Of a DNA stretch of 64,000 nucleotides, positions 28,719-36,249 are shown in pieces; the stretch's first letter is position 1; each line of letters starts with the position of its first letter. The translations under genes and the position numbers were made by a program. Source of the stretch: Tubiluchus corallicola (lineage: Eukaryota > Priapulida > Priapulimorpha > Priapulimorphida > Tubiluchidae). Location: positions 1 to 64,000 of the forward strand of contig JAQGDQ010002389.1 of the NCBI GenBank assembly GCA_030141605.1, given 5' to 3'. The notes under the pieces are model-generated. The model ran no database searches. It was given only the letters and a program-made list of their open reading frames with translations, and was not told where the DNA came from.

Positions 28719-29678
28719 TTATACCTCTCCTTGATAGGCAGGTAAAAGAGAAGAGGGAGCTTCTTTCTTGATCTCCCGCGCTGACTCAATCGCGACATGA
28801 AGCGACTCTTTTAAAGAGCAAAAACGCTCAACTCTGAAAATATTTTTTCCATATTCATCCGATAAAAAAGCTTGGAAATGAATTTCCTCCCCCTTATAAC
28901 AAGCAAAAGCCCCTAAAGGAGTACTACAGGATCCTTCCATTTCTTGAATAAAAGCACGCTCCATTAAAACACAAGAAGCCGTCTTTTCATCATGCAGCAC
29001 AGAGAAAAAACGCTCTATATCAGCAGTAGCATGGCAACGGCAGGTAATCGCAAGAGCTCCCTGACCGGCAGATGGAATAAAATCTTCTACCGCTAAAGGA
29101 AGCGTGGTAAACTTTAAATCTAAATTCAGGCGCTTTATTCCAGCGCACGCCAGAACAATAGCATCATACTGCTCGGCTTTTAGTTTTTCTAAGCGACTGT
29201 TAATATTGCCCCTTAAAGGAATGATTTTCAGATCAGGGCGCTGCGATAATAACAAAGCTTTACGGCGTAAAGATGTCGTGCCAATAATGCTCCCGTCAGG
29301 AAGATCAAAAAGAGTCTCTATAGCATGCTGAGAAATAAGAGCATCACGTGCATCATCTCGACGAAGAATAGAGCAGATTTTTATTCCCTTTGGTAAAATT
29401 GGAGGAATATCCTTTAAAGAATTCACGCCAACATCAATCTCTCCTGCCAATAAAGACTCATCGATTTCCTTGGTAAATAACGCTTTTCCACCAATATCAA
29501 ATAACGGTCTATCTGTAATTATATCCCCTGTTGTTTTAATAAAGCTGATTGGTAAAGAATCTTCATGAGAAAGGCAGGACCATCGCTCACGAAGTTGATT
29601 GATAACTATTGAGGTCTGCGCGACCGCTAAAGCACTTCCACGAGTCCCAACGCGGATAAGGGGGCTTTCTTTATTCAT
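28719..29678 (-). CDS. hemC: Porphobilinogen deaminase (hydroxymethylbilane synthase)
   Basis: Joins four porphobilinogens into hydroxymethylbilane. 319 residues. IRVGTRGSALAVAQT opens the protein, VNSLKDIPP includes the catalytic Asp region (usually HSLKD/HSxKD; His is Asn here), GTTSLRRKALLL and LRGNINSRLEKL bind the cofactor, and EGSCSTPLGAF holds the Cys that tethers the dipyrromethane cofactor. First gene of the leftward block that runs to rapZ. Confidence 0.95.
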   Translation of the reverse strand: MNKESPLIRVGTRGSALAVAQTSIVINQLRERWSCLSHEDSLPISFIKTTGDIITDRPLFDIGGKALFTKEIDESLLAGEIDVGVNSLKDIPPILPKGIKICSILRRDDARDALISQHAIETLFDLPDGSIIGTTSLRRKALLLSQRPDLKIIPLRGNINSRLEKLKAEQYDAIVLACAGIKRLNLDLKFTTLPLAVEDFIPSAGQGALAITCRCHATADIERFFSVLHDEKTASCVLMERAFIQEMEGSCSTPLGAFACYKGEEIHFQAFLSDEYGKNIFRVERFCSLKESLHVAIESAREIKKEAPSSLLPAYQGEV

Positions 29679-29761
29679 TAAACTCTCTTTTCATTTGATA
29701 TAGACTCTGATATGGCTTAAAATACACGGGTATATATGCCTACAGAAAATATTTTAACATG

Positions 29762-29799
29762 AACTCATCATAGCACAAACTATGAGTTGTATGTATAAT
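29762..29799 (+). promoter_or_regulatory. Possible tsaD promoter with inverted repeat
   Basis: AACTCAT at 29762-29768 and ATGAGTT at 29782-29788 form a 7-bp inverted repeat, and a perfect TATAAT follows at 29794-29799, 36 bases before the tsaD start. No good -35 element is present, so the assignment is tentative. Confidence 0.35.
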
Positions 29800-29834
29800 G
29801 CGTTTTTAATCGAGAAAATAAAGGGATTTTTATT

Positions 29835-30899
29835 GTGCTGATTTTAGGGATCGAATCAAGTTGTGATGAAACAGCCGTTGCTATTATTACACACGAAAAA
29901 AAAATTCTCTCCCATCTCATTCTATCTCAATTTGAAGATCATGAACCTTATGGAGGTGTCGTTCCTGAAATCGCAGCACGTGCTCACCTGCTGCACCTTG
30001 ATCAGCTATTGGAAAAGGCCATAAAACAAGCTAACGTTTCTTTTCAAGACATTGGCATTGTGGCAGCAACCGGAGGACCTGGCCTTATTGGGGGCGTTTT
30101 AAGTGGCGTCATGACAGCAAAAGCCGTAGCGGCTGTCTATAATATCCCTTTCATGGCCATCAACCATTTAGAAGGGCATGCTTTAAGCATACGGCTTGTC
30201 GATGAAACAGTTTCATTTCCCTTTTTACTTCTGCTTGTGTCTGGCGGTCATTGCCAGATCCTCTTAGTGAAAGGCCCAGGGAATTATAAACGTATAGGTA
30301 CAACAATAGATGATTCATTGGGAGAAGCCTTTGATAAAGTAGCCCGTATACTAAGCCTTGGATATCCAGGAGGACCTGCAGTAGAAAAATATGCGCATTA
30401 CGGCAATACAAACGCGTTCCAATTCCCAAGACCCATGAAAGGGAGAAAAAATTGCCACTTTTCTTTCTCCGGGCTGAAAACAGCAGTACGGAGAGAAATT
30501 GAAAATATTAAGCAAGATCCTATTCCTGCACAGACAGTTTATGATATTTGCGCCTCTTTTCAAGCGGCGGCGGCGGAGGTGCTGAAAGATCGATGCATGA
30601 ATGCTCTGAAAGGATGTCAGGAAAATAATGTTCCTATTGATACGCTCGTTATTGCAGGAGGTGTCGCGGCAAATAGATATATCTATGAATATCTTTTACA
30701 GATTCAAAAAGACTATAATATCACTCTGAAAGCGCCTCCTCTTTCCTTATGTACCGATAATGCCGCTATGATCGCTTGGGCAGGATGGGAGCGCTTTCAA
30801 AGTGGAATAAAAGCAACAACACTAGACTTTAAACCTACTGCGCGATGGCCACTGGATCCAGAGGCTTCTCCTGTTTTATTTGCTGGGAAAAAAGCATGA
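29835..30899 (+). CDS. tsaD: tRNA threonylcarbamoyladenosine synthesis protein TsaD
   Basis: Catalytic subunit of the TsaBDE complex that installs t6A at position 37 of ANN-decoding tRNAs. 354 residues, starting at a GTG (no nearby ATG) preceded by AAGGG. IESSCDET opens the ASKHA fold, the metal ligands are His111 and His115 in NHLEGH, and LLVSGGHCQI, GEAFDKVARIL, FSFSGLKTAV and CTDNAAMIAWAG follow in order. Divergent from hemC. Confidence 0.97.
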   Translation: MLILGIESSCDETAVAIITHEKKILSHLILSQFEDHEPYGGVVPEIAARAHLLHLDQLLEKAIKQANVSFQDIGIVAATGGPGLIGGVLSGVMTAKAVAAVYNIPFMAINHLEGHALSIRLVDETVSFPFLLLLVSGGHCQILLVKGPGNYKRIGTTIDDSLGEAFDKVARILSLGYPGGPAVEKYAHYGNTNAFQFPRPMKGRKNCHFSFSGLKTAVRREIENIKQDPIPAQTVYDICASFQAAAAEVLKDRCMNALKGCQENNVPIDTLVIAGGVAANRYIYEYLLQIQKDYNITLKAPPLSLCTDNAAMIAWAGWERFQSGIKATTLDFKPTARWPLDPEASPVLFAGKKA

Positions 30900-30989
30900 A
30901 AAACCATAAAAACAATGAGATTTTTATGAAGTCACTTAAAATGATCAACTAAAGGTACTTTAAAAATCAATGATAAAAGCAGAAAGCGG

Positions 30990-31157
30990 TTACTTAATTT
31001 TCGTTTCCTTAAATATAACGTGCTTACGTGCAACCGGATCATACTTGCGAAATTGAAATTTTTCAGTATGGTTACGAGGATTTTTTTTGGTTACATAATA
31101 ATAACCCGTTCCTGCCGTACTCATTAACCTGACTAAAACTGTTGCGGATTTTGCCAT
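30990..31157 (-). CDS. rpmG: 50S ribosomal protein L33
   Basis: A 55-residue protein translated on the minus strand, starting [18 protein letters not shown] and continuing [16 protein letters not shown] and [17 protein letters not shown]. This is the Cys-free form of L33 typical of proteobacteria, with the full family length. It is alone between tsaD and lexA. The start ATG is followed by Ala-Lys as in most L33 proteins. Confidence 0.95.
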   Translation of the reverse strand: MAKSATVLVRLMSTAGTGYYYVTKKNPRNHTEKFQFRKYDPVARKHVIFKETKIK

Positions 31158-31308
31158 GAATCTGACCCTAAAATAGTAATAATGAACACTAGTAAATACT
31201 TAAGATTACCGTACAGACGCTATCCTAAACGTATACTCTTTATGCTGTCAAGAAAAAAATGCAACACCACGCATTAGATAGCTCACCTAAAAAATAACAA
31301 AAAATAGA

Positions 31309-31337
31309 TTGACTTTGAAATAGAACTAAAGTAGAAC
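31309..31337 (+). promoter_or_regulatory. lexA promoter with alphaproteobacterial LexA box
   Basis: GAAC at 31323-31326 and GAAC at 31334-31337 are separated by exactly 7 bases; on the opposite strand this is the GTTC-N7-GTTC direct repeat bound by alphaproteobacterial LexA. TTGACT at 31309-31314 is a likely -35 element, with TAGAAC at 31332-31337 as a weak -10, so the box overlaps the core promoter. This suggests autorepression of the lexA-GST operon. Confidence 0.72.
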
Positions 31338-31404
31338 ATGTGTATTATATATGTTGTATTTTTATGCGTGTTGGAATACAATCAATGAAATTAAAGGATT
31401 CATA

Positions 31405-32106
31405 ATGCAAGCGTTAACATATCAACAGCATAAGCTTTTGGTTTTTATTTGCCAGTATATTGATGAAAAAAGCATCTCTCCCTCTATGGAAGAAATGAAA
31501 GATCATCTTAAACTTGCTTCAAAATCGACTGTTTATAAATTATTACTCAGCCTTCAAGAAAAAAAATATATTCGTAGGGCTCCTCATAAAGCACGTGCTT
31601 TGGAAGTTCTGAAATATCCTCGTAACTTTAACAATACCTCTTACGCCTCCTCTCAGAAGGCGGTCCGCCCTTGTTCGGCCTCATCTTTTTTCTCTGCTGT
31701 TACAGGAGGCGTAAAGCAATGTATCTATCTTCCTTTATATGGAAAAATTCCCTACGAAACAACTGTGGAATCTTTTCGCAACCATACAACATTTATTGAA
31801 GTTCCAACCTCCATGCTTGACAAAGGAGAATATTACTCCTTTCAAATCGAAGGGAATTTTATGCAAGGCTTTGGCATTTTAGATAATGATATTTTGCTAA
31901 TTAACAAATCAAGAGACTCTAATAATGATGATCTTGTTTTGGCTTTAGTCAATGAAACACAAATTATGTTCAGAAAATACGAGAAGAAAGAAAATATGAT
32001 TTTTTTAAAGTCAGGAAACTCTCCTTTAGGCACACAGGAACTTGCCTTTAATAAAGAAAAGGTTAAGTTACAAGGTGTTTTAACAGGCTTAATCAGGCGC
32101 TATTGA
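31405..32106 (+). CDS. lexA: LexA-type SOS repressor lacking self-cleavage residues
   Basis: Alpha-type LexA homologue of 233 residues; ATG at 31405 follows AAAGGA, and the upstream codons back to 31351 do not match the family. The winged-helix DNA-binding domain (1-70) is well kept: SPSMEEMKDHLKL, ASKSTVYKLL and KARALEVLKYP. The C-terminal S24 domain keeps its fold markers (LPLYGKI, GILDNDILLI, LQGVLTGLIRRY) but all autolysis elements are changed: the Ala-Gly scissile pair aligns with Tyr117-Glu118, the catalytic Ser (GDSM) is Phe152 in GNFM, and the catalytic Lys aligns, without gaps, with Arg190. Its own promoter carries a LexA box. It should bind SOS operators yet be unable to cleave itself. 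Confidence 0.88.
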   Translation: MQALTYQQHKLLVFICQYIDEKSISPSMEEMKDHLKLASKSTVYKLLLSLQEKKYIRRAPHKARALEVLKYPRNFNNTSYASSQKAVRPCSASSFFSAVTGGVKQCIYLPLYGKIPYETTVESFRNHTTFIEVPTSMLDKGEYYSFQIEGNFMQGFGILDNDILLINKSRDSNNDDLVLALVNETQIMFRKYEKKENMIFLKSGNSPLGTQELAFNKEKVKLQGVLTGLIRRY

Positions 32107-32125
32107 CAATAAAAGGATACGCCTT

Positions 32126-32878
32126 ATGGAACAAACATGTTTTCGCCTTTTTATCGATAAAGACTCGTTTAGTGGGCAACAGTTAATGCTGATTCTATCT
32201 TGGCTTTTGTTAGATAAACTTCCTTATTTTCCTCTGCCAGAGCAAGAAAAATCGCGCTTTCAGCCTGTCCTTCTTACAGATGATCAGCAATCTTTTATCG
32301 GAATTGTACCAATTATCAACTATCTTAAGCGTCATAATCAACAAGTAAAAGAGCAGATTCAAGAATCAGAAAAAATAAGTGCGACATGGCAGCGGGAACG
32401 CGCGAACTCCCTTATTAATGAATCAAGGCACTATTATGAAACAATTGCTTTCATTTCAGCAGAGTTTATCTTCTGGCCAATTATGAGAAAAGAAAGAAAA
32501 ATAGCCTATAAAGAAGCTGGATTTAAAAATATTGACCAAACAATGCCAGCAGAAAATCTCACGACTATTAAACGAAGTGTAGAAGAAATAAAAAACAGGT
32601 TAAGGATTCTAGACGAGTTTTTATCAACACAATGCTGGCTAAACGGAAACCAAATTGGCCTTGCAGACTTTATCTGGGCGCCATTTTTTCATCGGTTGAA
32701 ATTGGCAGGATGGCCCCAGAAAGAAGAAGGATATATTGAAATATGGCAATGGTACCAGCAAATAGAAAAAATGGAAATATTTCAACAGATCTATTGTAAA
32801 GAAAATATTTCTTTCAAAAGTCGTTTAATTCTTTCTAAAACCCTTCAGATACTCTCTGGAAAAACACTAAAAATTTAA
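32126..32878 (+). CDS. Glutathione S-transferase-like protein
   Basis: A 250-residue protein with a GST-like architecture: an N-terminal thioredoxin-like half (about 1-75, with LILSWLLLDKLPYF and IVPIINYLKRH where the substrate or glutathione segment lies) and a helical C-terminal half ending in WLNGNQIGLADFIWAPFFHRL, the typical GST N-capping box. An Asp in GLADF is the conserved capping residue. No catalytic Ser, Cys or Tyr can be identified with confidence. It starts 20 bases after lexA and is likely cotranscribed, so it may be under the LexA box. Confidence 0.65.
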   Translation: MEQTCFRLFIDKDSFSGQQLMLILSWLLLDKLPYFPLPEQEKSRFQPVLLTDDQQSFIGIVPIINYLKRHNQQVKEQIQESEKISATWQRERANSLINESRHYYETIAFISAEFIFWPIMRKERKIAYKEAGFKNIDQTMPAENLTTIKRSVEEIKNRLRILDEFLSTQCWLNGNQIGLADFIWAPFFHRLKLAGWPQKEEGYIEIWQWYQQIEKMEIFQQIYCKENISFKSRLILSKTLQILSGKTLKI

Positions 32879-32896
32879 AAGGCTAAACATAGCTTT

Positions 32897-33643
32897 TTAA
32901 TAGAAAACCTTTAAAAAATACAACCCATGTGAAGGAGCGGTAATTCCTCCCTGAGAGCGATTTTTGGATTGAAACGCATTTTGAAACCTTTCATATGACC
33001 ACTTTCCTTGCCCGACAAAAGAAAGCGTTCCAACCATGTTTCTAACCTGATGATGAAGAAAAGAAGGCGCACGAACACGAAATTCAATTGTATGCTCATC
33101 TGTTTGCGCGATAGTAAAAGAGGTTAATGATCTTACAGGAGAATGTGCTTGGCATTGACTCGCTCGAAAAGTAGAAAAATCATGCTTCCCGATAAGAAAT
33201 TGAGCCGCCTTATGCATCATATCCGCATCTAAATAGTAAGGAAGCCACCATAACCGACCTTGATCCAAAGCCAAAGGGGAAGGGCGGGTGGAAATTAAAT
33301 AAAGGTAAGAACGCTCCTTGGCAGAAAATCGCGCGTGAAAAGAAGAGTCTCCGCCTAAATTCTCTACCTGTAAAATAGAAATAGCATGATCCCGTATATA
33401 ATGATTTAAAGCCTTGCATACACGATAAGACTCCCAGTTTTTTTTGAGATCAAAATGAGCAACCTGGCCAAAAGCATGAACACCAGCATCTGTCCGGCCA
33501 GCACAGAAAACACGCGTAGCTTCTCCGCTAAAAGAAGTGATCGCCTCTTCTATCACCGCTTGAATGCCTAGGCCATTATTCTGTCGCTGCCAGCCGACAA
33601 AATTGCCCCCATTGTACTCAATCGTAAGCTTATAGCGTATCAT
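32897..33643 (-). CDS. truA: tRNA pseudouridine(38-40) synthase TruA
   Basis: Makes pseudouridine at positions 38-40 of the tRNA anticodon arm. 248 residues with IEYNGGNFVGWQRQ at the start, CAGRTDAGVHAFGQVAHFD carrying the catalytic Asp, FHARFSAKERSYLYLI, and the C-terminal FLHHQVRNMVG motif. Converges on the GST-like gene 18 bases away. The 218 bases upstream to the next gene show nothing I can name. Confidence 0.96.
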   Translation of the reverse strand: MIRYKLTIEYNGGNFVGWQRQNNGLGIQAVIEEAITSFSGEATRVFCAGRTDAGVHAFGQVAHFDLKKNWESYRVCKALNHYIRDHAISILQVENLGGDSSFHARFSAKERSYLYLISTRPSPLALDQGRLWWLPYYLDADMMHKAAQFLIGKHDFSTFRASQCQAHSPVRSLTSFTIAQTDEHTIEFRVRAPSFLHHQVRNMVGTLSFVGQGKWSYERFQNAFQSKNRSQGGITAPSHGLYFLKVFY

Positions 33644-33861
33644 AAAAGAAATTTTTACCTTCTCTATAAATTTTATTGCCAGGATGCATATGCGCTTCCT
33701 ATTGATTTCACAACAATATTAATATGGAATATTAACAAGTATGATTATCTATCAATGTAAACATATAATATAAAGATTTAATTTTCTACTATAATATATT
33801 GTTAAACAATGCTTATTATTTATAAGCAAAACAAAAATACGGGGAAACTTAAAGTAAAATA

Positions 33862-34653
33862 TTAATCTTTAAAGCAGCTGGAAAGAAACTGACGACACCG
33901 CTTGGACTTTGTATGTTCAAAAACTTCTTTAGGTGTGCCATCTTCCTCAATGACTCCCTGGTGCAGGAAAATAACACGGGAAGAAACTTCCCTGGAAAAT
34001 GCCATCTCATGCGTGACAACTAGCATGGTTTTCTTTTCTTCCGCTAACCTTTGCATAACCTTTAAAACACCTCCTACAAGCTCAGGATCTAAAGCTGATG
34101 TCGGCTCATCGAAAAGCAAAACACGAGGATTCATGGCTAAAACACGCGCAATTGCCGCACGCTGTTGCTGCCCTCCGGAAAGTTGAGTAGGGTAATGGTG
34201 GCGTTTATCATAAATTCCCACTTTTTCTAAAAGAGCGTGTGCTCTCTCTAAAGCTTCCGGCTTGTTTATTCCTAAAACAGCCATAGGAGCTGTCGTAATG
34301 TTTTTCTCAATAGTCATATGAGACCATAAATTAAAATTTTGAAAAACAAAACCAACTTGAGAACGTAAGCGCGTAATCTGCGCGCGATCCGCCGCGTCAA
34401 GCGTACCATCAGGCTGACGCTTAAAAAGAATAGGCTCACCCGCAATCGAAATCTTTCCCTCATTGGGCCTCTCCAGTAAATTAAGGCATCTTAGCAATGT
34501 ACTCTTTCCTGAACCACTAGAGCCAATAATTGAGATAACATCACCATCACCAGCTTTTAAAGAGATCCCTCTTAAAATTTCCAGTTGATAAAATTTCTTG
34601 TGTAGATTTTCAACCTCTAAAGCAGTTGATATACCAGTTGGCTGACTTTGCAT
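33862..34653 (-). CDS. Polar amino-acid ABC transporter ATP-binding protein (HisP type)
   Basis: ATPase of 263 residues in the HisP/GlnQ family that powers uptake of basic or other polar amino acids. Walker A is GSSGSGKST, the Q-loop is [13 protein letters not shown], the signature is [16 protein letters not shown], Walker B is [11 protein letters not shown], and the switch is VTHEMAF. The insertion [18 protein letters not shown] before the Q-loop is like HisP/OccP. No permease or binding-protein gene flanks it, so its partners must lie elsewhere or be lost. Confidence 0.9.
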   Translation of the reverse strand: MQSQPTGISTALEVENLHKKFYQLEILRGISLKAGDGDVISIIGSSGSGKSTLLRCLNLLERPNEGKISIAGEPILFKRQPDGTLDAADRAQITRLRSQVGFVFQNFNLWSHMTIEKNITTAPMAVLGINKPEALERAHALLEKVGIYDKRHHYPTQLSGGQQQRAAIARVLAMNPRVLLFDEPTSALDPELVGGVLKVMQRLAEEKKTMLVVTHEMAFSREVSSRVIFLHQGVIEEDGTPKEVFEHTKSKRCRQFLSSCFKD

Positions 34654-34740
34654 AATACGCCATTCCTTAAATCTTCTCTGTTTAACCTCTTAAAATAATA
34701 ACGACAACCCTTTGTAAATTAAAAACATTTAATGACGAAA

Positions 34741-34774
34741 TTCCCTCTAAACCTTAAAAGGTAAAGAGGGAAAA
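34741..34774. other. Nested stem-loop downstream of the isomerase gene
   Basis: TTCCCTCT pairs with AGAGGGAA, and inside them ACCTT pairs with AAGGT, with AA between each step, making one long interrupted hairpin. It lies 87-120 bases past the end of the leftward parvulin gene. No strong T run follows on the minus strand, so it is a weak terminator or another RNA structure. Confidence 0.4.
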
Positions 34775-34860
34775 TTGAAATAAATATGCTATCCCTTGAT
34801 AAGCAGACTCTTACAAAAGAATAGACCTACCTAGGCAATATAACTAACTGTAAAAAAAAA

Positions 34861-35727
34861 TTAAAATTCTTTTAATAAATCTTCTAAATCTAATTGATCA
34901 GCAGGAATAAGATATTCGATATCCGCGTTTTCAACAAGATCTGTAATATATTCAGCTTGTAAATTCATCAAAGCCTGGCGCTCTACAGCAGAATAAATCT
35001 CTGCCAAAGGAGGCGCTGACGCCATACGACTATCCTCAACATAAATGACATGCCAACCAAAAGGCGTTTCTACCGGCTCGTTTGAATAGGTGTTGATATC
35101 TATGGAAAAAGCCGCAGAAGCAAATTCCGGAATAAGAACATCTTGACGTATCCATCCTAAATCACCACCACTGTCCGCAAGAGGATCTTCAGAATAATCC
35201 TGCGCTAATCCTTTGAAACTCGCGCCTTCCTTCAATTGGTTAATAATAGCAATCGCATCCTCTTTCTCTGCAACCAATATATGACGTAAATGGCGCTCTT
35301 CTTGCTCAGATTCATAGGCGGAAAGCATATCATACGCTGTGTTGATTTCATCCTCTAAATCAGCCTTTTTTAAAAAATCCTGTAGCGCAAACTCACCCAA
35401 TAAAGCTCGCTTAAAATCACTTAAGCGCAATTGATAATCTTCTTCCTGATCAAAATTCAACGCTTTTCCTTCTTCTGCAAGAAGGGTTTCACGAACAAGA
35501 AACTCAATAATATTATTCATAACTACTTCCTGTTCAGCATTCTGAATACTTGATAAAAGGCGAGAAGCAACATACTTGAGCTCGTTTTTGGTATAAGTTG
35601 TATCATTAACGCGTACAATAACCGTGTCATCAGATAATTTACTCTCTGCTTGCGCAAATGCGTTAAACAACAGCGTTATCGATGCAATACCGCTGAGAGC
35701 CAAGAGAGCAATTCCTTTTCTTCTCAT
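34861..35727 (-). CDS. Periplasmic parvulin-type peptidyl-prolyl isomerase
   Basis: Periplasmic folding factor of the PpiC/SurA type, 288 residues. A signal peptide (about residues 1-27, ending FAQA) is followed by a helical SurA_N-like region and a rotamase domain (about 140-245) with RHLRHILVAEKEDA, FKGLAQDYSEDPLADSGGDLGW (read as YSEDP and SGGDLGW) and ETPFGWHVIYVED. A short acidic C-terminal tail follows. Likely helps outer-membrane protein folding. Confidence 0.88.
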   Translation of the reverse strand: MRRKGIALLALSGIASITLLFNAFAQAESKLSDDTVIVRVNDTTYTKNELKYVASRLLSSIQNAEQEVVMNNIIEFLVRETLLAEEGKALNFDQEEDYQLRLSDFKRALLGEFALQDFLKKADLEDEINTAYDMLSAYESEQEERHLRHILVAEKEDAIAIINQLKEGASFKGLAQDYSEDPLADSGGDLGWIRQDVLIPEFASAAFSIDINTYSNEPVETPFGWHVIYVEDSRMASAPPLAEIYSAVERQALMNLQAEYITDLVENADIEYLIPADQLDLEDLLKEF

Positions 35728-35918
35728 ATAAATTTCCTCTATTTAATCGTTCATATTCTCTAATATATGAATAAAAAACATTTATCCCTATCTAGCATAT
35801 AATGGTTGTACTCTATCATTATTATTTATGCAATAATATTTTTTCAGAAGATCACAAGCATTTCAGAAAAAAAACAACAAATATCAATGAAATCCTCTGT
35901 GAGTATATAAATAAAAAT

Positions 35919-36242
35919 TTACAAAGGCTGCTTTTTACGCTCATAGCGCTTGTAAATCCTCTTTTGGTAACGATGATAGATAAAAATTGATAGTATGGTC
36001 TGTATAAAAAACCAAAAAACAAAAAAAATCCCCATTAAACGCTTTTTTTCCGCTCTAGGCTCGATAGAAGCCCTCTGAGACCAGACAGAATATTTGATCA
36101 CTTCCTCGGAAACAGCTGGCTTAAGCTCTTCTGTTATCTCAACATAAGAGGGAACAAAATCATCTTCCTGTGCATACGCTTCTGAAAAGAAACTTACGAT
36201 AAAAAAAGATAAACTTAGCACTATAACAATATTTTTTTTCAT
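35919..36242 (-). CDS. Cytochrome c1 remnant lacking the haem domain
   Basis: Third gene of the bc1 operon, only 107 residues instead of about 250-290. It has a signal peptide (about residues 1-24, ending SEAYAQ), a short acidic linker of about 30 residues, then a segment SVWSQRASIEPRAEKKRLMG and a transmembrane helix with basic tail, matching the C-terminal anchor of cytochrome c1 (AAEPxxExRKxxG plus helix). There is no CXXCH haem motif, no Cys at all, and no axial Met region. The frame is open with no stop codons, so it looks like a clean internal deletion. The start is at 36242 or 36248, 2-8 bases after petB. Function, if any, cannot be electron transfer to cytochrome c. Confidence 0.75.
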   Translation of the reverse strand: MKKNIVIVLSLSFFIVSFFSEAYAQEDDFVPSYVEITEELKPAVSEEVIKYSVWSQRASIEPRAEKKRLMGIFFVFWFFIQTILSIFIYHRYQKRIYKRYERKKQPL

Positions 36243-36249
36243 TCGCATA

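Noticed and set aside
35802-35990. 62-residue open frame upstream of the c1 remnant on the plus strand
   Set aside because: No family match, AT-rich and antisense to the end of the c1 remnant.
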